From Phytopythium helicoides (taxonomy: Eukaryota > Oomycota > Peronosporomycetes > Pythiales > Pythiaceae): a DNA stretch of 64,000 bases. Where the stretch lies: NCBI GenBank assembly GCA_024867545.1, contig JANFNE010000039.1, positions 310,001-374,000 on the forward strand, read 5' to 3'. The notes under the pieces were generated by a model that had not been told where the DNA came from, searched no databases, and was given only the letters and a program-made list of their open reading frames with translations. The position numbers and the translations under genes were made by a program. Shown in pieces: positions 29,908-43,427 of this stretch (position 1 is the first letter of the stretch; each line of letters begins with the position of its first letter).

Positions 29908-32900
29908 CTAAAGCTCGATGCGCTTGCCACCGCTGCCCGTGCTCGCATTGCTCATAGTCTCCATGTTGCGATGCTTGTTGTTGCCGTTGCCATTGTTGTA
30001 CGAATGGCTGCGGTCGTACGATGCGCGCCGCGTGCGGCCGTTTGGGTTGCGGCTCGCGTTGGCATTGTAGTTGTTCGCGTTGCCCGTGAACGACTGGCGC
30101 AGAGACGAGTTGCGCATCGGGTAGTCGCCGTTCTCGCTGCCATCGTAGGATCCACGACGGGAGCGACCACTGCGACTGCCGGTGGGGACACCTGTGAACG
30201 ACTGGCGCAGTGACGAGTTGCGCACGCCACCCTCGCCGTACGATTCCTGACGATCGTACGAGCTACGGCGGCCACGCGTCTTGCCCTTGCCGTTACCCGG
30301 GGCACCCGTCAGCGAAAGCCGCTGCTGCTGCTGCTGCTCCTTCTGCTTTGCGTCTTCCGCAAGGTCGACGCCCAGCGTCACGCTGAAGCTGACACGGTCT
30401 CCACTCTCGTAGCCGTCGTCCTCCAGCACAATACCCATCACCTTTCCAGGAGATGCAATCGGACCGTCCTCGCCAGTGGGCTGGCGAACAACCGAAGGTG
30501 CAGCCGGTGTCTCGACAGGTCCGAGTCGGGGAGAGTTCGTCGGCGTCGACGACGTCTGGCGCTTGAGATGAGCGTTGATGCCCGCGCCATTGAGAACGGC
30601 TGCCATGAACGACTTCTCCGCGACTACCTGCGACGTCGGCGACACCACTGCAGGAGCAGGCGGGGCCGGAGTGACGACATGCGTCGCGGCAGCGTCGATC
30701 GTTACCGTGGTCGTGCCCGTCGCGTTCGAAGAGATATCGCGGATGTTTACAACGCGCTGCGTCTTCGGTTGACTCCTGCGGCTTCTTGGCAGTCGATAGA
30801 GAGTTCGCGCGCTTGATTGGCGTGATCTGAGAAGTCGAGGCCGACGGCGCGGCAGCGACATGCTCATTAATTGAGCTCGACGTGGTCTGGGCAGCCGGAG
30901 TAGGCGGGTGCAGGTTCGTCAACGAGATCCGCATGCCCGTCGAAGGCGCCGACATATCGATCACCTTGCCTGGAGCGTTAACAGTCGAGCTCGCACCAAT
31001 CTTGTTGATGCTTGCAGCGCGCTGTGGAGGCGGCGCCAGTTTGGCAGCAAGGCGCGAGCTTCGTGAGCTTCGGCACCTCATCGCGGTGTTTGCGGCTCAG
31101 CTCTGGGTCCTGACGAAGGATGAGGCGGAGACGAGCGTTGGCCTTCGCCAGCGCCACGTTCTCGCTCTCGAGGTGGTCGGTGTGCTGCTTCAGGTGGTCC
31201 ACTGTGTGACGCAGCGCCGTGCGCTCAGCGTGGGCCTCCGTAAGGCTTGACTGCATCAGCGAAATCTTCTCCATGACACTGGCGTGCTGCACCTTCAGGT
31301 TGCGATGACCAGTCTTGTAACGCGCCAGTTCCGCCTTAAGCGCCTCATTCTCCTCCTGCAGCTTGACGGCACGCTGGTTCGCAGCAGCGAACGAAGCGCC
31401 GTTCACGTACGCTCCACGCTCCATCACCTCCTTCTCCTTGCGCAGCTGAGCACCGTACGCCTTCAGGTTGGTTGTCGCCTCCTTGAGAGCGGCATTCTCG
31501 CGACGGAGCTGGTCAATCACGAGATCGGCATCCTCAAGTGCCTCCTCACTGCGCATGTGCATCGACGTGCGGTTGCCGTACGCCTCCTGCTCAAGCGCAA
31601 GGCGCGCCTCACGCTCCTGCTGGAGACGCTTCTTAAGCAGCTGGATCTGATTCTCAAGCTTGGCGTCCTCCTTGGCCTGGGTCTGGAGCACAGCGTACGA
31701 GCGAACAGCCAAGAAGGTACGAACGATTGACTGGATCGTAACGATGGCCTTCGTGATCTTGCGGTACCGGCGACGAGCCACGCACATCTTGAAAATGTTC
31801 TGGATCTGCGTCGCGCGATGCTCCTGGCGAAGCTGAGTCAGCAGCTTTTGCGCACGCATGCGACGTGTGTACGCCTTGCACGACGATGGCAGCAGCGCGC
31901 ATCGACTTGTACTGCATCTTGGCGCGGTGAGCACGGTAGACGGCCTCCACAAGAATGGCAGCATGCTTGGTACGCTGGAAGATAGCGACGGCCATCCACT
32001 TACGCGCGTAGCCCTGGAGAATAACAGCCGCCGAGTTGAAGCGCCGGGAGCGCATCTCTTCCAGGGCCTCAAGAGCACCCGATCGGAAGAAAACACGAGT
32101 CTTACCGACCTGGTACTGACTCTCCTTCCCAGGCATCAGGTGCTTCTCGAGCACTTCGCGGACAACCTCAACCATGTTGTCGCCACCGTCGGCCGTCGCA
32201 GTGAGCGCCTTCAGCGGCGAGGCGTCGCCCATCGACAATGCAACGCCACGGAAACGCTCGAGGAAGATCGTCTGGAGCATGCGGTTCGGGAAAGCCATAC
32301 GCGAAATGCGAACCGCCTCCACGACACCAGCGCACTGCAGCTGCTCAGTAACGCGAAGCTTGTTGAAAAGAGCGGGGCTCTTCTTGCTGTTCGGCTTGAT
32401 GCAACGGATGTAGTGCACGTTGGTGCGGCGAATGTCGTCAAGCAGACCATTGAGCTGGCTCTTGAACTGCGTACCAACAGTGTCTGCAATAATGGAGTTC
32501 TTGCGCTTAAGTGGAGCGCGTGGGCGGGCAGCAGCCGCGGTCGCAGGGATTCCCGTCATAGCGTCACCGACGTGCTCGTCAGGGAAGAGCGTCTTGAGGA
32601 ACGTCGAGGTCGTCTGCTTGATAAGCAGGATCAAATCGTTCTGAAGCGCGTCCGTGTTCTTCACGATGAAGCCAGCCGTGTCGTACTGCACAGGACCAGC
32701 GTAGTGCTTGATCACAAAGGCGTCGCGAGCGAAACGTGGCACGTCGAAGCGGTCGTTGTCGCTGTAGTGTGCACGCAGCTTGTTGGCGAAGGCAGCATCA
32801 CTACCCTTCGGTCGCATGCACTCCTCATTCAGCAGCGACAGAACGCCGAAGCGACCTTCGATCAGCGACAGCACATTGGCGTTATCCGCAAACTCGATGC

Positions 32901-34640
32901 GCGTCCAGGGGATACCCTCCTCCTCGTACTCGGTCTGAACCGACTTGAACACGTCCTGGGTGAACTTCTGCTGCAACTTTTCGTTGGCGTAGTTGATGCA
33001 AAGCTGCTCGAACGAGTTCTTCTCGAAAATCTCGAAACCGAAGATATCAAGGATGCAAATCTTGTTGGCCACATCAGCGTGCGGCGCCGAGGTCGACTGG
33101 TTGACACGGTGGATCAGCCACGAGAACAGGTGCGAGTAAAGCGCGACACCAAGAGCCGTACGCGCGCCTTGCGCCTGCGAAACAGTCAACGGGACGTGGT
33201 ACGTCTCTGTGACGGCTGACAGCGACATCTGGCGCTGAGTGAGCGCTCGCTCGAGCTCCTCCCGAGGAAACTCGAGCAGCTCCGCCTACAATCTCACTTG
33301 TGCGCACGTTCGACTCATCGCTCACAAGACGAGATGCGTCGTCGTTGTCCGGCAGCGCTTCCAGCGCAAGCCGAGACAGGTGCAGAATCGCTGCGACCAC
33401 TTTTAAGATACTCAGCTGGTCTTCTGCGGACACACCCATGGTCTGCAAGCAGCGCAGCGTCATTGCAAAGCGCTCTGCGTCCTTCATGCCATCGCTCACG
33501 TTGCTATCGCCAACCGGGCGAACAAACGGGAAGTCGGACGCCTGCATACCCGCGAGCTTCACCTTGGTGGTCGTCTCTTCGGGGGCCGCGAGCAGCTGGT
33601 AGAAGATGTGGTAGTTGCGCTCGTCCTGCCCTTGCATGGAAACGCGGGACTTCTCGAGCAGATACGTGCGCGACTTGGCACCAATAAGCTGCCCAAGCGC
33701 GTTGAACTGCAGCTCCGAGAACTTACCGAAGCGCGACGAGTTGTCGTTTCGCGACGTCTTGGCATTACCGAACGACTCCATCAGCGGGTTGGCGTCCAGC
33801 ACTCGATCGATGATGGTTGACTCCTTGGATGATGCCTCCTTGACAGAGTCGCTGCCGGCCGCAGCCAGGTGGGACATGAGGATCTTCGTGGTTTCCGTCT
33901 TACCGGCACCCGATTCGCCGCTAACCAGGATACTCTGGTCCTCGCCAAACGTGCGCATGTGCTGGAACGCGCCGGCGCTCGTAGCGTACACGTGCGGCGG
34001 CAGCTCACTGCGGTCGCGCTCCAGGTACTGGTTCTGCTGCTCCCGCGTGTAGATGTCCAGCCACGAGTACTGCAGTCACATACAGTGCGAGAGGTCAGCT
34101 TCGTCTCATGAGAGAGTTGGTCCATGACTAGGAGCTGCTGGTACGTACAGGGTTGACAGCGATACAGATGGGGCCGGTGTATGTGTATGGGATCTGGCGC
34201 AGGAAGCGCAGCTTGAGGTTGTACAGGATGGCGGGCTCGTGCAGGTAGTTGAGGTTGACCATGTCGTCGATGCCGTCGTCCGAGTGCAGCTTGTTCTGCA
34301 GCAGCATTGTGCTTTTCTGTATCCATTCGGCCACGACGCGTAAGTACTCTCACGCCCCCTTCCATCAATCGCGGCGCCAACGGACCTTGATCTTGCGGAT
34401 CGTGCCCGCGGCCGGGTGCTTGTCCGTCATCTCCTCCGACTCATCGGCGTCCAGCACGACCTCAACCGTCTCGTCGTTCACCAGGTGGCCCTTGGTGATG
34501 GTCGCCTCGACCCAGCTCACCTCGGCGTCCGGCACATAAATCTACACACACAGCGCACGCAGTCGTCAGCGCGCCTCGTCCCCATCCGCAGCGTCCCCCT
34601 CCCTCCCACGCAGCCGCACCTTGGTCTGCTGGTCCTCCAT
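29908..34640 (-). CDS. unconventional myosin heavy chain with IQ motifs, coiled coil and phospho-repeat tail
   Basis: This is an actin-based motor. The start at 34640 gives a 21-base first exon (MEDQQTK), spliced to an SH3-like N-domain ([15 protein letters not shown]). Motor motifs are [15 protein letters not shown], the P-loop GESGAGKTE, switch [11 protein letters not shown], switch [17 protein letters not shown], and the actin/relay region [12 protein letters not shown] motifs follow ([24 protein letters not shown]), then a coiled coil ([16 protein letters not shown]). The long disordered tail has three near-repeats of RRxSYD followed by [11 protein letters not shown]. Introns are clear after KIK and after ICIAVNP (34080-34150). 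Frame shifts near 33285, 31860, 31070 and 30780 are one-base. It is one of the many oomycete myosins; the class is not assigned. Confidence 0.9.
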
Positions 34641-36265
34641 GTCGGCCTTTCTCGGGGAGAAGAAACAAGAAGACGGGGCGTCTCCGCTCTTGCTGCGCGC
34701 GGCGCTCGGTCGGTGGGCGTCGGTCGCGGGCGTTCGAGTGTCGGCCGCCTGCTGCGCCGCTCGTCCACGCTGCTCCTCGCTCGCTCGCTGCGCCTCGCGT
34801 CTCGTCCGGGGCAAAAGCCGCTCTGATGGCCACGGCGCCGCGGCGGGTGGGCGGGCTCGGGTCCCTTTCGTTCTCGTTCCCCCCTCTGAAAATGGATACT
34901 AAAGAGCCTCACATCTCCCTCCTTGTTCTTCGCGCGGCCGCCTCTCTCCCTCGGAAATGGGTTAGCCCGCGCCGCTCTTGGCGATTGTATGGTCCTATAC
35001 TGTACGCCATACACCGTGTCGGCCCCTGCGTAGAGTGCGGGAGATGCGGAGATGGGCGAGGTTCAACAGCTGCGTGGGGCCGGAGAACCCGCGGCTCGCG
35101 CGCCCACCTGAGTGATAGCCTTCTTATGCGGACGAGCGTATATCTTGGTGAGAGACATCTATATCATTGATCTCGCTATTATCCGGTTGATGTGCAATGC
35201 TATACACTGGAGCGAGCTCATCCGACGATCAGATGGGCTCGAAACCGTGTGCTTGGTGCGCAGGTGGGGGACACTACCGCATCGGCCGCGGCTCCAGACG
35301 GGTGCACGAGCGCTTCCCCAGAAAAAGGGCGGAACCCGATGCGCAAAACACGGTGCTTCGAGCGCACTTCAAGTCCACAGATCGCGCAAAAGGCGGCGTT
35401 CTTCAAGCCCCCTCGCCGCGAAATTCTCGCTGCCCGCCCCATGCTCGTGCTCCAGCGAGGCGTGCTTGCCGGTGCTCGTGCTCGCGGCGGTGATGACCGA
35501 GCGCGGGGCCGCTCGCCGCCAATGAATTTGGCCACTGAAACGCTCGCGTATCTTTATCGCCCCACAGTGGCAGGGCTACTAGCCCTTGCCGCGAGGGGCA
35601 AGTCTGACTAAACCCCGGTAAGAAGATCGCTAGTATGGCGCCCAGTATGGTCCAGGCAAGGGGCGCGCGTTCCTCTCCTCATTGCGCCATCATCATGGCA
35701 AACGTCTCGCTGCTCAGTGTACGCAGAAAGCGTAGCCACCTCTTGGCTCCCGTATGGGTGCGCGTCTCGAGTGACGCAGTCGATCGGAAGGGGCGCCGAC
35801 TGAACCATCTGAAACTTTCGGAGGAGCTGCGATACGTACGTCGTATACAGTCGCCACGGAGGACGCTGACTGCGTGAACCGTACACTAATATTCGCTCTT
35901 TTTCCCCAGGATGGGCGTCGCCTTCCGGGCGCCACCAGAGAACCGGCCCAATATTTTCGCGTGCCGCTCGGCCTCTTCTCGCCATGAGATGGCTGCATGG
36001 GCCCCCCATGTACTCGTACACATGTACAGTACTACAGGCGCCGCCAACACATCTTCCGCCACCAAAAGCGCGGCTTCTCCCCCCGCACCGGCGATGCACC
36101 CGCTCCTTCAATTCCCTGGGACACGGCGGCAAGGATACCTTTTCCGCCAATCAGCGCCGCGAGCGCCGGCTGCTTCGTGTGCGCCACACCGCCACCCGCG
36201 CTCTATTCGGGGTGCGCCACCTCCAAGCCGCCTGAAAAGGGCAACGCGCGAGAAAGGCAAGCGAG
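34641..36265. other. intergenic region between divergent genes
   Basis: About 1.6 kb between the myosin start (minus) and the sulfatase-like start (plus). A minus-strand ORF of 180 codons (35608-36150) and several plus-strand ones are open, but none shows motifs or a convincing codon pattern. Short hairpins occur near 35570-35600 (AGGGCT..AGCCCT). A CCAAT box at 36147 lies 115 bases before the sulfatase ATG. Confidence 0.5.
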
Positions 36266-38933
36266 ATGGCGGGCGAGCGCGCGTGGCTGCGCGCCGCCGT
36301 CTTCCTCCGCGTGCGCCGCTGGACCGACTGGGCGCTGCTGGCGGCGCTCTACGCGCTGCTGTGCGCCTGGCTGCGCGCGCGCGCTGCGCCGCTGGTGCTC
36401 GGCAAGTGGGCGGGCGCGGCGCAGCGCCGCGGGGACGTGCAGCTCGCGGGGCTCGCGCTCGGGCTGCTCGAGGATTTGTGCGTCTCTGCGCTGCTGCTGG
36501 GCGCGCTCTGCGCCTTCGACAGGCTCTCTACGGCGCCGGCGTCCGGCCGCGCGCTCAATGTCGGCGCCGCGGCGGCGGCTGGGGAAGGACCGCTGGCGGC
36601 CGCGCAGAGGCTGGTTGGGTCGGTGGCGCTCGCGACCAGCGAGCTCACGCGCTTCGCGGTCTACAGCCTCGCGTTCCTGCTCGCCGCGCTGCCGCTGGCC
36701 ATCGACAATGTCCTGGTGCTCACGCGCCAGGTGCGATTCTCCCCCAGCCTGGCGGCGCTGCTCGTGCGCGAGCGAGACGCGGCGGGAGAGTTCCAGGTCG
36801 ACGACGACGAGTGGCGCCTCGCTGCCTTCACGCTGCTGCCCACGCTCGCGCTGTCCATTGTCGTGGGGCTGCTGGGGGCGAGCTGGGTCAACTTGGCCGA
36901 GTGGGATCCTGCGTTAGCGCTGCACCAGGCTTGGAAAGACGGTGCCGGGTGCCTCGCGTTGAAGCGCCGCTCGTCCGCGTCTATTGCGACCAGGCAGTAC
37001 GAGCGGCTGCAAGGGCTCGATCAAGAATATGATGAGGACGAAGACAGCGAGGAGGATGCAGCTACCGTGTCCATGCCTCGATCGTCTTCTTCATCGATCA
37101 CGAGGACCGTGCGGAGGAAGAGATCGCGGTCCGATGTTTCCCCGTGGCGCGCCTTGTCGCCTCGTACATTGCTCGCAATAATGCTCCTTGGTTTCTTCGC
37201 CTCGACTTTGCTTATTTCACGATTCTCTTCTTCCGTTGTTGCGCTGATTGCGTGGAACCCAACGCTGGCCGAGCCCACGCGGATATTCTTTGGTGTCAAT
37301 TACGTCGTCATGCACCACCAGCGAGGCGACGGAATCGGCCGGTCACCGAGCTCCTCGACCGTGAAACGGAGATGGCAGAGGTTTTCGACCGCGATTCTCT
37401 CTTTCGGCGCACCTTGGGCTACGATGGACCGCTCGCGTTTGACGTCAAGATTGAAGCTGGCGAGCAGCCGAATGTCCTCATTCTTGTGATCGAGTCGTTT
37501 CGCCAGCGCGACTCGCGCTACCTACTACAAGAGCAAGCTGAACTGCTGTTACCTCCAAATGTAACGCTAACCCCCAACTTCGACAAGTGGGCCAAGCGTG
37601 GCATTGCCTTTCGCAACATGTGGTCGACGTGGCGGACAAGTCGATCCATCGAGACGATTTTGTTCGGGCAGGTCCCGTACGATAGTATGAGCGAGACGGG
37701 TACTACTGGAGGGAGAATCGACACGGAACTGTCAGGTTTGCCTCAGCTATTCAAGGCAAAAGGTTATCAGACGCTTTTCACAACAGGCACTCGTGCCGAT
37801 TATGACGACTGGGACAGCTTTCTCCCTGCGCATGGCTTCGACGAGTTGCTGGATATGCACGGCCTGGCCGAAATCGCTGAGGTTGAAATGAAGCTCGATC
37901 CTTACTCTCGCGGAAACCACTTCATGACCTACTGGGGTATCCACGATGATCTATCATTGGGTGTGTTGTCCTACATTCTTCGCGACAAACGACGCAGGGA
38001 TGCTGAGCTTCAAGAGCAAGACAAGGACAAACAGCAAGCCCAAGAAACTGATCTTGAACAATCGCTAGACCAGGTGAATGGCACTCTAGGCAATGACACC
38101 GATGCGATCGTGGCCCCGCCTTCATGGGCAGCAAAATACAAGCACCGCAATCTCAATCCTTGGTTTGCGACGCATTACACCATTTCCAGTCATGTGCCGT
38201 TCGAGGAGCGTCCTGATTGGTACTTTCGCTTCCTCCACTCATCCAAGGCTCCGAATTTTTCCAGCTTTTACGCCGGTCACGAGCATGCCTGAGCTCATGA
38301 AAAATTACGCCGAGATGCGATACTTTTCTGACCTCGTGTTCGGATCGTTCATGGATGAGCTGAAAAACAGCGGTGTGTTGGATGACACCATCGTTCTGGT
38401 TGTAGGCGACCATGGCCAAGCTCCGGAGAGGGGAAGCTCTACACCGGAGCGTGACCAGGTATCAACCACTCGCGTCGCCGCCGCGCTTGTTGCGGAGGGT
38501 CGACTGGGATCGTACGCAGGCACCGGTCATTAGCGAGGCAACATCTCAGTCCGACATTCTCAATACAATCGCCGATATCGTTGGCGTCCCAGATGCCGGG
38601 TTTGTGCAGAGTGGCATTGGTCGGTCACTCAAACGCAAACCAGCGACAACTCGGCCGGTGTATTGCAACAATCCTGCCGGCAACAACGCCGTCATTATCG
38701 GCCAGTATCGAGCTCAATACTTTAGCTCCGTGTCGGACGCAGTTGAGGTGTTTGACGTAGAACAAGATCCACACCAAGACCACGATTTGCTGGACGAGCG
38801 TGACACGAATGCACAGAGACTTCCAAAGGAACAAAAGCAGTCGCTCATGGACATGTGTGACGATGGCCGTGCGCTGAGCAACTACTTTCGACGCCGATGG
38901 GATGGAAGCTGCATTCTGTCAGCATCATGTTGA
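36266..38933 (+). CDS. polytopic membrane sulfatase-like protein
   Basis: The N-terminal 350 residues hold several membrane segments (WALLAALYALLCAWL, LGLLEDLCVSALLLGALCAF, LLPTLALSIVVGLLGASWV, LLAIMLLGFFASTLL) and an acidic/Ser cytosolic loop. The C-terminal half is an alkaline-phosphatase-superfamily sulfatase/LTA-synthase-like domain: NVLILVIESFRQRDSRY (usual metal/nucleophile strand), TLTPNFDKWAKRGIAF, MWSTWRTSRSIETILFGQ, FATHYTISSHVPFE, and IVLVVGDHGQ (metal-binding Asp-His). It may transfer phosphoglycol or phosphoethanolamine groups or cleave sulfate outside the cell; this is inferred. Frame shifts occur near 37335, 38290 and 38505. The stop is at 38931-38933. Confidence 0.75.
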
Positions 38934-39120
38934 TTTAGTTGGATCAGGTGCCCTTGTCTGATCATTCGAGATGCGACGAAGCATGTCAATAGCAGGAATA
39001 GATGGTTGTGCTTCGTAATTTTAGACACTGGTTTGCCTTCATTGGTGGCCAGCATTTGGTTTCTCAACCAAACGCCCTCAGGATCTCTTTCCCTTTTGAG
39101 TGACGCAGCAGCACACAAGA

Positions 39121-41812
39121 ATGGGCAACTCGCCACTGACCCGAGAGTTCTCGGCACGGCGCCTGGTGCCTGATGAGCGCGAAGCCATGAAAAAGTTCTG
39201 TGAGGATGAAATGCACGTATTGCGAGAAACCTTCAAGGGCCTCGCAAATGCGCGCAACGGATCGTCAGTTGACAAGGAAACCTTTCCTTAAGTGCTTTCC
39301 CGCTGCCTGGTCTTCTTGGAGGTAAAACGCGCGAGCTGTTTACGATGGGGGATCCTGCTTACAACGTGTGATTATACTTCCAGAGCGCCTATTTGAAGTG
39401 GTCGACAAGGACGGTTCCGGGTCCATAGGATACTCGGAGTTTGTGTATGGACTTGCTATCCTACTGCGAGGCACGCGCAAGGAGAAGCTAAAGCTCATTT
39501 TCGATTTATATGATCTGAGCGAGTGCGTCTTGCAGCTTCAGATTATCAACAAGACTCAGTGCTAACAGGGACTGACCACTACCCTTTTTTGTCGTCAGAG
39601 CCGGCTCGATATCTCGGCATGAACTTCTGACAATGCTTCACCAGTTTCCTCCATCGGCTCTGGAGCTAATTAAACCGCTTCCGCTGAGCAAAGACAGCAG
39701 TAGCACCAGCACAAGCGCGGTATGGCACAAGTCTTATTGCATAGTTCGCCCTGGTCTAATTTGGTGATGGACCACAGCAGGATGACATTGACGCAGTCGT
39801 GAACCTCGCGTTTCCGCCAGCACGCGGCGAAAACAGCCGACTCACGTTTGACCAGTTTTGTGATTGGTGCGATTCAACACCAGGCATTGCCAACGTATGT
39901 TCACGATGATATTAGCTGTGCAGTATTACTTGAAAGGTTGACGCACTTATTGGGTTATCGCAGTTCCTCATGAGCGTTCTGCCATCTGAAGATCCTACAC
40001 AGGCTGCAGTTGCCCCTCTTGATGCGTAAGTGTTGCCCTGATCAAGTTGAAATTACTGTGCTTACCAGCAGCGTCGCTATTTGACAGCTCGGCACATTCT
40101 TCCAGCGGCGGACAAGACCACTTGGACACGCGCAAAAAGCGGAACTCGTTCACAAACCTTCACGTTGGGTAAATAGTGCTACAACATGTGTACTCTCATG
40201 CAACGTGATTTCATCTGAACGAAACAAATGTGGTGCAGCCGATCCCACTCCCGTGAGCGTGCCATGAGTTTATCCACGGTCGATAACGCCCACCGCAAAG
40301 AATTGGAGAAGACCCAGCGGCTACTGCTTGAGGCCAAGGCTGCGTGCCCAGCTGAAATTGTGAGCTCCAAAATTCAGGCTGCACTCGAGGAGGTTGAGCG
40401 GGTTTTAGCACTGCCGCCCCCTCCACCACAAGTATCAACAACAATACCGCCTGCTCCGTCATCAGCCTCCTCTTCACCAACCAAGCAGTTGTCATGTGGA
40501 CTCATCAGTCGAAATTCGATCACCTCAGCCGCCGGGCAGGGGAATGCTTGCAATAAGCAGCGTGGTCGTGAAAGCAGCGCGAATGAGGATCAGATTCGGA
40601 TTGCCGGTGACTTGTGGAAGCGTGGGTCACGGCTACGACAGATGATCAAGCGCTACTACGTGCTCCACGGCAATTTCCTCTATTACTACGCGTACGCAGT
40701 ATCGATGTCCTTCATGCTGCACTAAGTCGAACTCATTTCAATTGCGTGCCACCAACAGAAACAAGGAGGACACTGCTCCACGCGGTGTGACGTTCATGTG
40801 CGGCTGCTACATTGAGGCGGAGCCACAGGAAGCGCTCGTCGAGAAGAATGTCAAGTTCTACGCGATCGAGATTGTGCCTGAGCCTGGCAGCTCCCGAGTC
40901 AAGCGCACTATCTACACCAAATCCCTCGAGATGCAGCAAGCATGGACCCAGGCACTGCGTCAGGCAACAGACAAGATGTCAATCGATGCTTTTTATGCGG
41001 TAGGTCGACAGCTTGGTCGTGGTCGCTTCTCCAAGGTCTGCGAGGCGACACACAAGCTCACGGGAGCTACACATGCGGTCAAGATTATTGACAAAAGCAA
41101 GCTGCAGGGCCCTGAGCGCGAGCTGTTGCGCACCTGAAATCGCCATCCTGAATCTTGTGACGCACCCGAACATTATCCGGCTGCACGACGTGTACGAGGA
41201 CAAGCAGCACATTTTCATCGTCATGGAGCTTGTGCTCGGTGGAGAGCTCTTCAACCGGATTGTGGGTCGTGCGCGGTACACGGAGGCCGAAGCGCGTCTC
41301 GTGATGCAACCGCTGCTCGAAGCTGTCGCTTATCTCACCGGTTGGGAATTGTGCACCGCGACATTAAGCCAGAGAATATTCTATGCGGCGACCAACTCAA
41401 CGACCTCAAGATTGCCGACTTTGGATTGTCGAAGCTCGTGCACCCCGAGGAGATAATGAAGATGCCGTGCGGCACGCTCAACTACGTGGCACCCGAGGTG
41501 CTGTCGCTCGTCGGGTACGGTCGCGAGGCCGACATCTGGTCCGTCGGGGTCATCATGTATCTGCTGCTGCGCGGGGAGCTGCCGTTCTACGGCAAAACCA
41601 AGAACGAGATTATCCAAAAGACGCTGCACGCGGACGTGAGTCTCGACGGGGACGCAGCGTGGACGACGGTCTCGCCAGCAGGCAAATCCTTGCTCAAGGG
41701 GCTGCTGACCAAGGAGCCGAGCAAGCGGCTGACTGCACAGGACGCGCTCACCCACGAGTGGTTCGCCTCGCGCCCCTTGCAGCCGCGGCGCTCCATCACC
41801 AGCAGCCACTAA
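39121..41812 (+). CDS. EF-hand / PH / CaMK-type protein kinase fusion
   Basis: The start at 39121 gives MGNSPLTREF, an N-myristoylation-type sequence. EF-hand units follow over several short exons: FEVVDKDGSGSIGYSEF (complete loop), FDLYDLSE spliced to AGSISRHEL, then RLTFDQFCDWCD; the order resembles calcineurin-B-like sensors. A PH domain follows (IRIAGDLWKRGSRLRQMIKR, then YTKSLEMQQAWTQALRQA), then a CaMK-like kinase: GRQLGRGRFSKVCEA, AVKIIDKSKL, VMELVLGGELFNRI, HRDIKPENIL, DFGLSKLV, GTLNYVAPEVL, DIWSVGVIMYLLL. The stop is at 41810-41812. About eight small introns occur between 39290 and 40740. Frame changes near 39285-39305, 41132 and 41337 look like single bases. Two adjacent genes remain possible, but the splice phases join through to the PH part. 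Confidence 0.78.
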
Positions 41813-43427
41813 GCGTCCATTTGCATGCATTTGGAGTAAAAAATCGGATGCTGCGGACGAGCAATTGACTCGGATCGTCTCTGCTCGAAGTGAAGATGGG
41901 CGGGTTGCGCAAATGGCTACACGAGTGGTTGGCAGACTGGCGAGTGGAACGGACAAACACGGCGTTTCAAGTTGAACCACAGCTCTGATCTCGTGCATTG
42001 CAACTCTGATGCCGCCGAAGCACCGGGACCAATCGATTGGAGCCTACAAAAATAACATCCACACATCTTGATGATCAATCGACACAAAGCGATGCCGGGC
42101 GTCTTGGCTTGCTTGTGTGGCTGGAATATTGCCACTTGTCCTCCTTAGATTCACGTCTCCATCAGTCCCTCCCTTGCCAAGCTAGCGCCTCGGCAAAATG
42201 CCTGTCGCCTCCTTGCTCCACCGCACCACCCAGTACGAGTCTTCGAGCTATCCGCAACCCGCCTTTAACCAGGCCGGACGGCAAATCGTGCTCAGATCTG
42301 GTGGACACAATGTCACCTTGACGGTAACCATCACGGCGTGGTGAACTTTGCCAGCGCTTCATACAACTCCATAATCAGTGCCGAGACCGAGACACCCTTC
42401 AGCGCCCCAACGGAAATAAAAGGCGAGCTGAGCTTTGGGGCAACTTCAAAGCAAGGAAGTCCTGACAAGCCCACTCGAATGTGCAGGAGATGCATGCAAC
42501 TGGCCGCAAACTCGTTGGCACGATCAATGCTGGTCAGCAGGCTTTATGGATAACTGAGCAGGCAAATGGCAATCTGTTTCTTTGTTGGTTCATCAGACAG
42601 ATCAACGAGAACCAAACGGCGGAGGTCCTAGCATATTTAGCCCCAATTTAGCTCCTTGCATGCTTGATAGATAGACACCCCACGAGTTCGAATGCCTCCC
42701 AGTAGCTCTCAACGTCTTGTCGGGCTTGCTTGAGTCGCGAATTTGTGAGACGAAGCCCAAGCAAGTGGATTCTGCCTTTTGATATCATCCTATCCGAATC
42801 CAATCTCGTTGCTCAATGGGTAGAAATTCCACATTCTACCGTTGAATGGTTGGACATTGCAAGACCGCTTCATGCTTTCAGCGTGATGATCAAGGACGCT
42901 GAAGAAAGAGTTGGGGAGCTTAGAAGGACTTTGGTGGCAGCTTGGAGCGGGCCCCGGGTCAAAGTGCACCGGAAAATGCGGGAAGACGAAGGTCTTTGGT
43001 GCTGAAAGAAGAAAAGGTCTCTGGAAAAATCTAAGTGAGGGAGTGAACTGTACGATCGAATGAATCTAGGCAACTCCTTGCGCAGAACCCATTGCTCAAC
43101 TCAATCCAGTTTGTTGTGCTTGGATAGAAGCATTGAAAGAGAACCAGCGACGCCCGCGCTATCTGTTCGGAGCTCCAACATCCTCTCCAGCATCAAATCA
43201 ACTTGAGATTTGTATGGGTTGTTACGGTTGGGGTGAGTGATAATCGAAAAACGTTAGTGATGGTGCTTTGAAATGGGTACACAAGCACTTCAACTGGATG
43301 ACTCCTTGTGCTCCATTGACACGACCGCCACTGGCCATTGCCACTCGCCCCTCACTCAGTTTTCAACTCGCCATTGCCTCCGCAAGACGCGCCATCCAAG
43401 CCGTTCAGCATTCCCCCAAAAGCAGCC
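41813..43427. other. intergenic region
   Basis: About 1.6 kb between the kinase stop and the first RBR-like gene. The base composition is AT-richer and ORFs are short. No family-like protein, tRNA or repeat is recognised. Confidence 0.55.

Noticed and set aside
31858..33219. 453-codon plus-strand ORF
   Set aside because: It is the antisense shadow of the myosin motor domain, caused by codon bias; the minus strand carries the real motifs.
35608..36150. 180-codon minus-strand ORF in the myosin-sulfatase gap
   Set aside because: Composition is unlike neighbouring proteins, there is no motif, and several other frames are equally open.
42670..42720. tRNA-like T-loop (GAGTTCGAATGCC)
   Set aside because: No matching acceptor stem, D-arm or anticodon arm could be built around it.
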